The notes below the pieces were generated by a model, which saw only the letters and a list, made by a program, of their open reading frames with translations, had not been told where the DNA came from and ran no database searches. A DNA stretch of 6,477 nt from JBHPFQ01 sp042571625 (GTDB lineage Bacteria; Patescibacteriota; Minisyncoccia; Portnoybacterales; UBA2143), in NCBI GenBank assembly GCA_042571625.1, contig JBHPFQ010000027.1, positions 1-6,477 on the forward strand, in the 5' to 3' direction. Position 1 is the first letter of the stretch. Each line of letters begins with the position of its first letter. Made by a program: the position numbers and the translations under genes. Positions 1-6,298 of the stretch are shown one piece after another.

Positions 1-1082
1 ATTCAATTCAGTTAGAAATAAAGCAGATAGATTTATCTATTCAAGAATGTGAGCTTAATATTCAGGAAATGGAAGATAAAATCGTAGATTTAGAAGATCA
101 AATTGAGAAAAAGAAAGATATTTTGGCAGAGTATATTAGAACAGTTGAAGAGTATGACAGAGATAATCTTTTAGAAATCGTTTTAAAAAAAGATAATTTT
201 TCTGATTTTTTTGACGAAATAAATTCTTTAGAAAATACTCAAAAAGGAATACAATCTATTTTGATAAATATTAGAGAGTTAAAAGAAAATTCCTTAAAAC
301 AAAAAGAAGATAAAGAAAATGAATTAGGAGAGAAGTCGCAATTAAGATCATTACAGCAGATTCAAAAAAAAACAGTTGTTCAAAAACAATATCAAAAAGA
401 AGATTTGTTAAGAGAGACTAAAGGTAAAGAAAATGCTTTTCAGGAAATGATTAAAAGTAATAAAGAAAGTATAGCTTACATTCGTGAACAGCTTTCTTTA
501 TTGGATAAATATAATATTACTTTAGAGGATGCTGTTCAAAATGCTATTTTGGTTGCTTCCAAAACAGGTCTTAGACCAGCTTATCTTTTAGGGGTTTTAG
601 AAGCAGAATCTCGTTTGGGATTAAATGTAGGCACGGGTAATTGGAAAGATGATATGTATGATTGTTATAGAGAGCTTGGATATATAACAAAAGCAGAACA
701 GATGAAAAATGCTTTTCATCAGATTTGCCAAGAGCTCGGCTTAAATCCTGATTTACAGCCAGTATCAGCTGAGCCGTGGTATGGATGCGGAGGAGCTATG
801 GGAGTAGCTCAATTTATGCCGACTACATGGATGGGATATAGAGATAGAGTAGCTGAATTAACCGGACATAGTTCGCCCAATCCTTGGAATCATTTGGATG
901 CTTTTATGGCGGCTGGAATTAAATTAGCAGATGCAGGCGCTAATCAGCGTACAGAAGCAGGCGAGAGAAAAGCATATGCAACATATTTGGGTGGAAGTAA
1001 TTGGCAAAAATGGGTCAATAATAAAGTTACAGATTATGTTATAAATTTAGCTAATAAATTCCAGAAGGAATATTTTGATTAG
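1..1082 (+). CDS. Lytic murein transglycosylase with N-terminal coiled coil (5' end missing)
   Basis: The reading frame is open from base 3, so the gene begins before the window; the ATG at 69 is internal. Counting from that ATG, residues 1-145 are charged and rich in Glu, Lys, Gln and Leu, as in long coiled coils of cell-wall hydrolases and their activators. Residues about 150-335 form a lytic transglycosylase domain resembling the SLT/MltB group. The segment LEAESRLG holds the likely catalytic glutamate (E180), and GAMGVAQFMPTTW (242-254) matches the family's GAMG-QFMP signature. A following NPWNHLDAF-AAGIKLAD stretch corresponds to the family's helix after that motif. Such enzymes cleave the MurNAc-GlcNAc bond of peptidoglycan to give 1,6-anhydro products, outside the membrane. 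A signal peptide would be expected in the missing part. The gene converges on the - strand genes at a shared terminator. The domain call is firm; the substrate and role in division or growth are inferred. Confidence 0.87.
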   Translation, partial: SIQLEIKQIDLSIQECELNIQEMEDKIVDLEDQIEKKKDILAEYIRTVEEYDRDNLLEIVLKKDNFSDFFDEINSLENTQKGIQSILINIRELKENSLKQKEDKENELGEKSQLRSLQQIQKKTVVQKQYQKEDLLRETKGKENAFQEMIKSNKESIAYIREQLSLLDKYNITLEDAVQNAILVASKTGLRPAYLLGVLEAESRLGLNVGTGNWKDDMYDCYRELGYITKAEQMKNAFHQICQELGLNPDLQPVSAEPWYGCGGAMGVAQFMPTTWMGYRDRVAELTGHSSPNPWNHLDAFMAAGIKLADAGANQRTEAGERKAYATYLGGSNWQKWVNNKVTDYVINLANKFQKEYFD

Positions 1083-1105
1083 CTAATTAGTAGTAAATTA
1101 TTAAT

Positions 1106-1143
1106 AGCAAAAACCCACTAAAGGTCTTTAGTGGGTTTTTGCT
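1106..1143. terminator. Bidirectional intrinsic terminator between convergent genes
   Basis: A perfect 17-bp inverted repeat (1106-1122 with 1127-1143) surrounds a GGTC loop. The stem carries a GTGGG/CCCAC core with A5 on the left and T5 on the right, so each strand reads a GC-containing stem followed by a U run. It begins 23 bases after the transglycosylase stop and lies 37 bases beyond the end of the 232-residue - strand gene, the right place to end transcription from both sides. Confidence 0.9.
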
Positions 1144-1180
1144 TAGAAAGAACTATTTGAAAGTACTATATTTTATATTA

Positions 1181-1879
1181 TTATATTTCACTAATGACTA
1201 ACGAGCTGAATTGTTCTATAACTTTTAATTGTTCTTTAGTCAGGTTAGTCGATGAATTAATAGCTTCATTAATTAAGTTCTCGGAAATCTCAATTTCTTC
1301 TCCAACTCCAAGTGTTTTTGAGCCAATCTTATCTTTAATGTAATCTTCAATATATATTTTGTGCTCTTTAGTTAAATTATCTGATTGCGTTTGTTGATTG
1401 TCTTCAAGATAGTTCTTAAGAGCTTTTCTTGCTAGATGGGTTACTCCTTCTCCTTTTTCTGTTTTTATAGTTAATGTTTTGACGTCTGCTTTTTTTTCTG
1501 GGAGGATTTCAGGAGTATTAACTGTTAATTTATCAATTATTTGTTGATCGTTATTTACAATTTCATCTGATACTTGTTGTTCTGTATTTTCTGCTTCTGT
1601 TTCTGCTTCTGTTTCTGCTTCTGTTGAAATAACATTAACAATTTGATTTTCTTCCGGCTCTAAAAGAATACTGGCTTGCTGATTTTTTTGAGTAGCATAT
1701 AAATAAATACCACTTGCTAAAATCGCAAGAGCGACAATTGGAAGAATAACTGAACTGCCATATTTATTTAACCATTCTTTTAATCCACTTCCCCAGCCAT
1801 TTGATTCCATTAGTTCAAATTGTGGAGAATTTTCAGAATTCTGTCCAAAGTCGTGAGTTTGTCTTTCTGAATCGTTCAT
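1181..1879 (-). CDS. Single-pass membrane protein of unknown function, LysM-like C-terminal segment
   Basis: I do not recognise a named family. The 232-residue protein has a polar N-terminus (1-40), one membrane helix at about 43-62 (from SSVILPIVALAIL), then an acidic low-complexity linker that includes three TEAE repeats (87-98). The C-terminal region (about 136-230) contains GEGVTHLARKAL, which resembles the start of a LysM repeat (G-D-S-x-x-x-I-A). Further on, LGVGEEIEIS resembles the closing L-x-x-G-x-x-I of such repeats, but the two are separated by a longer helical insert. This would fit a protein anchored in the membrane with its C-terminus outside, perhaps contacting the wall, but that is inference. 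It starts 54 bases after RNase J on the same strand, so the two are probably cotranscribed. The ATG is preceded by a good ribosome site. No enzyme motif is visible. Confidence 0.75.
   Translation of the reverse strand: MNDSERQTHDFGQNSENSPQFELMESNGWGSGLKEWLNKYGSSVILPIVALAILASGIYLYATQKNQQASILLEPEENQIVNVISTEAETEAETEAENTEQQVSDEIVNNDQQIIDKLTVNTPEILPEKKADVKTLTIKTEKGEGVTHLARKALKNYLEDNQQTQSDNLTKEHKIYIEDYIKDKIGSKTLGVGEEIEISENLINEAINSSTNLTKEQLKVIEQFSSLVISEI
1589..1624 (-). repeat. Three perfect tandem 12-bp copies in a coding region
   Basis: The unit TTCTGCTTCTGT (+ strand) occurs three times without a mismatch. It encodes the TEAE repeats in the linker after the membrane helix of the 232-residue protein. 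Because the unit is a multiple of three, gain or loss of copies would alter linker length without a frameshift. Confidence 0.9.
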
Positions 1880-1889
1880 AATAATGTTT

Positions 1890-1896
1890 CCTTTCT
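1890..1896 (-). promoter_or_regulatory. Shine-Dalgarno site of the 232-residue membrane protein
   Basis: The - strand reads AGAAAGG about 10 bases before the ATG at 1879. It is the clearest ribosome binding site in the window and supports that start. The other - strand genes (RNase J, the isomerase and the binding protein) show no comparable site. Confidence 0.65.
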
Positions 1897-1933
1897 GTAA
1901 TTTTTTTTCGACCTTTATCCCTCCGTTTCTGAT

Positions 1934-3616
1934 TTATATTTCAATAATTACTGGTAAAACCATCGGACGTCTTTGTGTTTGAGTATAAAGGAATTTCCCG
2001 ATTTTGTCACGTATATTATCTTTAACATAATTCCAATTAGCAGTATTTTCCGAGGAAGAAGTTTGAGCAACAATTTCTTTGATTCTTTTCCTTGTTTGAG
2101 AAAGCAATTCTTTTGATTCTCTTAAATAGACAAATCCTCTAGAAATAATATCTGGTTCTCCATGAACTTTGCCGGTTTTGCTATCAACAACAGCTATAAT
2201 AACAAACATACCATCTTGAGCCATAGCTTGTCTATCCCTTAAAACAATCTGTCCAACATCGCCAACTCCTAAGCCATCAACCATAACATAATTTGCAGGT
2301 ATTTGCTCTTTGGTTAGTTCAATGCTATTTTCATCAATCAGTGTTACTTGGCCGTTATTAGGTATTACTATATTTTTAGTTTTAACTCCTGTTTCTTGCG
2401 CTAACTGAGCGTGTATTTTAAGCATATAATAATTACCTTCAATAGGAATGAAAAATTTTGGTCTAATCAAATTCAGCATTATTTTAAGATCCTCGCTTGG
2501 AGCGTGTCCTCCAGCATGAACATCCATCATATTATAGTTAATAACTTCTACCTCTTTTCTACAAATCGTATCTCTGAGATTTTGAACGCTTCTTTCGTTT
2601 CCCGGGACGACAGAAGAAGAGAATATAACAGTATCTCCTGGATGCAATTTTAAGAATCTATGCCTATCGTTTGCTAATCTCATTAATACAGCATTGCCTT
2701 CTCCTTGTGCGCCAGTGCATAGAATCAATACTTTATCATCTGGGAGCCCATTAGCTTCTTGAGGCTTTATAAGAGTACCTTTTTTAACTTTAAGATATCC
2801 TAATTCTTTAGCAATTGCTACGTTATTTTTCATGCTGTATCCATCAACAACCACTTTGCGTCCTAATTTTTCAGCTAATTTTATTACTATTTGAGCTCTA
2901 GTTAACAAAGAAGCAAAAGTAGCTACAACAATTCTTCCTTTTATGCCTTTGAATAAATCTTCTAGATTTTTTCTAATTGTTTTTTCCGATAAAGAGTGTC
3001 CTGGAGTTTCCGCGTCCGTGCTGTCTGCCATTAATAATAAGACTCCTTCTTTTCCTATTTTTGCGATTTTATCTAAGTCGGCTGGTTCTTCATTGATTGG
3101 ATCTCGGTCAAATTTGAAATCTCCTGTATGAACTATATTTCCAACTGGCGTGCGTATTATTATGCCCATACTATCTGGAATATTATGGTTAACATGGAAA
3201 AATTCAACTTTAAAACACCCCAATGTTATTTTGTCATTGATTTTTACTTCTTCAATATTTAGTCTTGGTGATTGAGGAAAATCTTCCTGTCGCTTGAGTA
3301 TCATTCCACGCGTTAGAGCAGCAGTATAAATAGTTGGATTGCCAAGACGACCCATTGAATGGGGGATGGCTCCTATATGGTCGTAATGGCCATGCGTTAT
3401 AATAACGCCTTTTATTTTATCTCTTTTATCTTTAAGATAAGCAGTATTTGGAATGATATAATCAATTCCATGCATATCTTCTTCTGGAAATTGAAGCCCC
3501 ATATCAATGATAATAATATCATTATCATATTCAATAAGCATCATATTTCTTCCGACTTCTTCCATACCTCCCAAAGGGATGATACGAAGTTTATTTTTTT
3601 GTATATTTTTTTTCAT
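1934..3616 (-). CDS. rnj: Ribonuclease J (metallo-beta-lactamase/beta-CASP ribonuclease)
   Basis: RNase J is a cytoplasmic 5'-3' exo- and endoribonuclease acting in mRNA decay and rRNA maturation. The 560-residue length is normal for the family. The order of parts fits: metallo-beta-lactamase core with THGHYDH (74-80; H75, H77, D79, H80), H144 in VNHNIPDS, D166 in HTGDFKFD, a beta-CASP insert with CTGAQGE (300-306) and PGNERS (338-343), HAGGHAPSEDL (367-377), then a C-terminal domain ending in RRPMVLPVIIEI. Departures from the usual motifs: PIEGN (391-395) stands where the family has P-[VI]-HGE, so the last metal-ligand histidine appears to be E393; ASLLTR (235-240) replaces ASNIHR; GYSM (259-262) replaces GRSM. 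The ATG at 3616 gives the expected N-terminus, but no Shine-Dalgarno site precedes it, only an A-rich stretch. The leader contains a 97-bp inverted repeat. The 232-residue membrane protein follows 54 bases downstream. The family call is very sure; full catalytic competence is likely but untested. Confidence 0.95.
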   Translation of the reverse strand: MKKNIQKNKLRIIPLGGMEEVGRNMMLIEYDNDIIIIDMGLQFPEEDMHGIDYIIPNTAYLKDKRDKIKGVIITHGHYDHIGAIPHSMGRLGNPTIYTAALTRGMILKRQEDFPQSPRLNIEEVKINDKITLGCFKVEFFHVNHNIPDSMGIIIRTPVGNIVHTGDFKFDRDPINEEPADLDKIAKIGKEGVLLLMADSTDAETPGHSLSEKTIRKNLEDLFKGIKGRIVVATFASLLTRAQIVIKLAEKLGRKVVVDGYSMKNNVAIAKELGYLKVKKGTLIKPQEANGLPDDKVLILCTGAQGEGNAVLMRLANDRHRFLKLHPGDTVIFSSSVVPGNERSVQNLRDTICRKEVEVINYNMMDVHAGGHAPSEDLKIMLNLIRPKFFIPIEGNYYMLKIHAQLAQETGVKTKNIVIPNNGQVTLIDENSIELTKEQIPANYVMVDGLGVGDVGQIVLRDRQAMAQDGMFVIIAVVDSKTGKVHGEPDIISRGFVYLRESKELLSQTRKRIKEIVAQTSSSENTANWNYVKDNIRDKIGKFLYTQTQRRPMVLPVIIEI

Positions 3617-3646
3617 AGTTTTTTTGAATTGCGAATTACATTCTTT

Positions 3647-3743
3647 TTGTCATTTCGACCGAGCGTAGCGAGTGGAGAAATCTCATAATTATCGTTAGTT
3701 GATGAGATTCCTCGACTCGCCTTCGGCTCGCTCGGAATGACAA
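3647..3743. repeat. 97-bp imperfect inverted repeat (REP/MITE-like hairpin)
   Basis: The left arm 3647-3686 and right arm 3702-3743 are largely complementary around a 15-base loop (3687-3701). The outer ends TTGTCATT/AATGACAA and the inner ends ATCTCAT/ATGAGAT pair perfectly. The middle differs by small gaps: the left arm has GACCGAGCGTAGCGAGTGG and the right arm, on its own complement, has CCGAGCGAGCCGAAGGCGAG. Both arms look like the dispersed GTCATT...CGAGCG...GAAATCTC-type repeats that I recognise from intergenic regions of many bacterial genomes. That recognition is from memory, not a search. GC content is well above the surroundings. The element ends 30 bases upstream of the RNase J ATG, so it would lie in the RNase J leader if transcription comes from tRNA-Leu or further upstream. 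No transposase is present, so any movement would need help from elsewhere. Confidence 0.85.
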
Positions 3744-3779
3744 TCTGGGAATATTTCGTAATTTAAGGTAATTTATTGA

Positions 3780-3837
3780 CTTGTGCCGAAGGCGGGAGTT
3801 CCACCCTCACGGGTGGTCACCCGTAGGGTGAGAACCC
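3780..3837 (-). pseudogene. Duplicated tRNA-Leu 3' end interrupted by a palindrome
   Basis: Bases 3780-3800 are identical to 3855-3875, the acceptor and T-arm end of tRNA-Leu plus its 3' flank. Bases 3832-3837 (GAACCC) match the next six tRNA bases, 3876-3881. Between the two matching blocks lies a 31-base insert (3801-3831) that falls inside the T loop. The insert is an imperfect palindrome: 3809-3815 pairs with 3818-3824, and 3802-3807 pairs with 3825-3830. GTTC/GAAC extends the stem into the flanking tRNA-like bases. The rest of the tRNA (anticodon and D arms) is absent, so this cannot be a functional tRNA. On the + strand the hairpin is followed by five T's (3838-3842), so it also looks like an intrinsic terminator, yet no + strand gene leads into it. 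Confidence 0.75.
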
Positions 3838-3854
3838 TTTTTAATTATCTATAG

Positions 3855-3875
3855 CTTGTGCCGAAGGCGGGAGTT
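3855..3875. repeat. 21-bp direct repeat, tRNA-Leu copy (partner at 3780-3800)
   Basis: This is the intact copy of a perfect 21-bp direct repeat, with its partner 75 bases away. It spans the 3' part of tRNA-Leu (T-arm side and acceptor) and four flanking bases. A repeated tRNA 3' end is the usual footprint of site-specific integration, but the interior here is only 54 bases, so a local duplication is equally possible. Confidence 0.7.
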
Positions 3876-3942
3876 GAACCCGCATAGACCGAAGTCCACA
3901 GCGACCTGAACGCTGCGCGTCTGCCAGTTCCGCCACTTCGGC
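3859..3942 (-). tRNA. tRNA-Leu(CAG)
   Basis: The 84-base - strand sequence folds as a class II tRNA. The acceptor stem GCCGAAG/CTTCGGC (3936-3942 with 3860-3866) is perfect, with discriminator A at 3859. The anticodon stem CAGCG/CGCTG encloses the loop TTCAGGT, giving anticodon CAG (3906-3908), which reads CUG. The variable arm is long, with a GAC-TTCG-GTC hairpin, as expected for Leu. The T arm GCGGG/CCCGC carries the loop TTCAACT. The 3' CCA is not encoded (the next bases are CAAG), so it must be added enzymatically. The 5' end lies one base after the isomerase stop codon, so the tRNA is probably cut from a shared transcript. Confidence 0.96.
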
Positions 3943-3943
3943 A

Positions 3944-4489
3944 TTATTCAAACCTTAATTCAGGAATATTTGAATAATTTTTATTTTTAATCCATTTTAG
4001 TTCGCCATTCTCTTTAATGGCAAAATAGCAAAGCCCTTGTTTTTGTTTGATATAATCATAAACATTAACGCAATCTTTATTTATCCAGTTAGATGTTTTA
4101 AGATCGCTGTTTCCAATGTTAATCATTATATGGCTATAATTAAGCGGAATAGTTATTTTATCTGTGGCTTTAGCTTTAACAGCGTACACATCTTTAATTT
4201 TATTGTTTTCAATTTTTTGCATTAAGAATATTGCTTCGCCTTCAAGAACTTCATAATTCTCTGTATAATCAGAATGGATATGCCCAGCTGTTTTGTTGTA
4301 TTCCTTTCCAAGCATTAAGGATTTTAAAACAGTAATATCATATCTTAAATTATCTTTTTCATTTTCATCTAATCCGCGGTACATATAATACAATTCTAAA
4401 TCAGGGTTGGCTGTTTTTAGCCAATCTTTGTCAAAAATAACTTCTTTCATATCTTTAAGGTGGCGGATGTTTGGTTTAATGTTTTTCAA
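3944..4489 (-). CDS. pgiA: Cupin-type (archaeal-type) glucose-6-phosphate isomerase
   Basis: This enzyme interconverts glucose 6-phosphate and fructose 6-phosphate in the cytoplasm. The 181-residue protein matches the metal-dependent cupin isomerases known from Pyrococcus, which are unrelated to the usual large bacterial Pgi. Cupin metal ligands are visible: H70 and H72 in TAGHIH, E77 in ENYEVLEG, and H120 in IPLNYSHIMINIG. The N-terminal RHLKDM (9-14) also matches the family and supports a start upstream of M14. The only sensible start there is a TTG at 4489, which overlaps the end of the binding-protein gene by 14 bases; no clear Shine-Dalgarno site precedes it, so translational coupling is likely. 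The stop lies one base from tRNA-Leu. The residues after about 150 are less conserved. The alternative is a related cupin sugar isomerase, since fold and ligands are clearer than substrate. Confidence 0.85.
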   Translation of the reverse strand: MKNIKPNIRHLKDMKEVIFDKDWLKTANPDLELYYMYRGLDENEKDNLRYDITVLKSLMLGKEYNKTAGHIHSDYTENYEVLEGEAIFLMQKIENNKIKDVYAVKAKATDKITIPLNYSHIMINIGNSDLKTSNWINKDCVNVYDYIKQKQGLCYFAIKENGELKWIKNKNYSNIPELRFE

Positions 4490-6164
4490 TTCTTTTTGTA
4501 TTAATATACCAATTTTCTATTTGGCAAAATCTTTGCGACGGGAGAGAAAGTTTTCCTAATGAAATTCCCTTAACTTTATTATCAACTGAATATAAATAAG
4601 TCGGGCTATATAAGAATATTGCTGGAGCGTCTTCAGCAACTAATTTCTGAAATTCTTTATATTTCTCAATTCGTTTTTCTGGATCTAACTCTTGCCGTCC
4701 GTCTTCTAACAATTTATCAGCGTCTTTATTCTGGTACATAGACAAATTAAGACCTGGGTCTTTTTTTTGTGAAGAATGCCAGAATGCGAATGGGTCAGGG
4801 TCTGCTCCAAGAATTTCTCCGAAAAGTAGAGCTTGATAATTTCGCGTTTTAATATAGTCATAATTCATTGACATTGGGTCGATTATTTCTAAATTTACTA
4901 TAGCTCCTACCTTTTCCCATTGCTCTTTTAATAATTCAGCTGCTCCATTTAATTCCGGCCAGTCAGTAGTAATAAGATTTATTTCCAATTTAACAGGTTC
5001 TTCATCATCAGAATCCATTTCTTTATCAAGAATTCCATCATCATCAGTATCTGTCCAATAACTTTCTTCTAAAAGTTCTTTGGCTTTTTCTAAATCAAAA
5101 TCAAAATTTATATCTTCTAAATCAATAAGAAGAGGGGAATTAATTATCGTTCCTTGATTTTGTAAAACTTTTTCTAAAATCTCCTTTTTATCGGTTGCAT
5201 AACGCAAAGCTGTTCTAACGCTTTTATCGGAGAGTGGCTTGCTTTCTGTCTGATTGAAAAATACAGCGTGGTATATCGGCATATTCAGGGAATAAACATT
5301 TGTATCCTTATTAATTGTAGGTTGGTTTATCGCAGATATTGGCGTAAAACCATCTATCTGTCCTTGTTTATATGCGTTTATTAGATCTATATGACTGTTA
5401 TAGAATTTAAAAATAACTGTTTCTATAAATGGATTTAAATTGCTTCCTTCATGTCTTACAAGAGTTATTGATTGTATTTCTCCTTCCGCGTTTTTATTTA
5501 AATCCTTAAATTTATAAGGGCCAGAGCCGATAGGGTTAAAAAGGTTATGATCTGCTAATTGGAAGTTTTGTCCGGAAATGCCTGCCCATAAATGTTTTGG
5601 CAAGATTCCGAATGTTAAATTATGAAGGAAAGGGGCATATGGATTCTGTATGGTAAACTTAACAGTTAATTCATCAATTTGCTCTATTGCAATTCCGTCC
5701 CAAATTATTCTTAAAGGACTTCCATATGCTTTGTCTTGGATTGTTTTTATTGTAAAAATTATGTCTTCGGCTGTTAATCTTTCTCCGTCATGCCAATTTA
5801 TATTGTCTTTAAGTTTAATTTCGTAAACTAATCCATCTTCACTTATAGTATAGCTTTGCGCAATGCCAGGAACAATATTACCTTGGTTGTCGTATGTGAA
5901 TAATCTTGAGAATATAATTTCTGCTAAATCTCTATCAACATCATTTGTTTGCGATAGAATAGGATTGATATATCTTGGCTGTCCTAATAATCCTTCTGTA
6001 TATTTACCTCCTATTTTTGGTTCTGTTTGGGTTTGGCTTAAATAATTATTAAAAATCAAAATGCAAGAACATATTATAATTACAGCAACAAATCCGCGCA
6101 TTATCCATCGTTCGCGCGGTACTAATACTTTTGGTATACACAATATCTGTCGCCAAGATGGCAA
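4476..6164 (-). CDS. Membrane-anchored family 5 (Dpp/Opp-type) substrate-binding protein
   Basis: The protein resembles extracellular solute-binding proteins of peptide ABC transporters (SBP_bac_5). Family features: GQPRYINPIL (61-70), the SEDGLVYEIKLKDNINWHDGERLTAEDIIF block (108-137), GSGPYKF (213-219), VRTALRYATDKKEIL (316-330), and a late hydrophobic NYQALLFGE. A D-T-D-D-D-G-I-L-D loop (372-380) looks like a calcium-binding loop, common at this point in the family. One membrane helix at about 23-42 lacks a good lipobox and follows a basic N-terminus, so it is probably an uncleaved anchor. The start is uncertain: 6164 is a TTG without a ribosome site, and the frame stays open upstream to 6272 (stop TAA at 6275), adding up to 36 basic residues. 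I see no ATG in that extension; possible starts there are CTG (6269) or ATT (6257). secG lies upstream and the isomerase overlaps downstream. No permease or ATPase genes are in the window. Confidence 0.88.
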   Translation of the reverse strand: MPSWRQILCIPKVLVPRERWIMRGFVAVIIICSCILIFNNYLSQTQTEPKIGGKYTEGLLGQPRYINPILSQTNDVDRDLAEIIFSRLFTYDNQGNIVPGIAQSYTISEDGLVYEIKLKDNINWHDGERLTAEDIIFTIKTIQDKAYGSPLRIIWDGIAIEQIDELTVKFTIQNPYAPFLHNLTFGILPKHLWAGISGQNFQLADHNLFNPIGSGPYKFKDLNKNAEGEIQSITLVRHEGSNLNPFIETVIFKFYNSHIDLINAYKQGQIDGFTPISAINQPTINKDTNVYSLNMPIYHAVFFNQTESKPLSDKSVRTALRYATDKKEILEKVLQNQGTIINSPLLIDLEDINFDFDLEKAKELLEESYWTDTDDDGILDKEMDSDDEEPVKLEINLITTDWPELNGAAELLKEQWEKVGAIVNLEIIDPMSMNYDYIKTRNYQALLFGEILGADPDPFAFWHSSQKKDPGLNLSMYQNKDADKLLEDGRQELDPEKRIEKYKEFQKLVAEDAPAIFLYSPTYLYSVDNKVKGISLGKLSLPSQRFCQIENWYINTKRIEKH

Positions 6165-6298
6165 CTTTTTGTTAGTTTTAGAATTTGCAGAGCGTTTTGT
6201 AATGTTCTTAATTTTGCTTTTCCAAAAAGATATGAATTTGTTAAATTGAGTACGAATAGAAAAATACAGCTGTTATTTGCGTTATTAGTATATTTAAT
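6165..6298. other. Spacer between secG and binding-protein start, partly coding-compatible
   Basis: From 6272 to 6165 the frame of the binding protein is open on the - strand and encodes a Lys/Arg/Asn/Ser-rich stretch (ending TNKKLPSW across the TTG). This stretch suits a cytoplasmic extension before the membrane helix. The remaining 26 bases after the secG stop are AT-rich. A TATACT hexamer is present at 6287-6292 on the - strand, but without a matching -35 I do not call a promoter. Confidence 0.45.

Noticed and set aside
372..410. Possible low-complexity or slippage site (run of A and repeated CAAAAA) in the transglycosylase gene
   Set aside because: The frame is unbroken through it and the encoded Gln/Lys-rich stretch fits the coiled coil.
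2411..2653. 80-codon + strand open frame
   Set aside because: It is antisense to conserved RNase J motifs (HAGGH and PGNERS regions) and shows no coding character.
3359..3688. 109-codon + strand open frame running into the inverted repeat
   Set aside because: It lies mostly antisense to the conserved N-terminus of RNase J, and its C-terminal SVASGEIS-type tail is the usual by-product of translating this kind of repeat. No homology is recognisable.
3688..3693. GATAAT on the - strand as a -10 box for RNase J
   Set aside because: It lies in the loop of the inverted repeat, and no acceptable -35 hexamer sits 16-18 bases upstream, so it is probably chance in AT-rich sequence.
3718..3727. CGCCTTCGGC shared between the inverted repeat and the tRNA-Leu acceptor end
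   Set aside because: The match is only 10 bases, in opposite orientation, and comes from a small self-complementary core that recurs easily; it does not show common origin.
3647..3881. CRISPR-like array in the repeat-rich spacer
   Set aside because: There are only two copies of each repeat, with unequal spacing, and they are explained by the tRNA duplication and an inverted repeat. No cas genes are present.
6061..6249. 62-codon + strand open frame opposite the N-terminus of the binding protein
   Set aside because: It is a shadow of the - strand frame, which carries a clear membrane helix and continues into the conserved domain.
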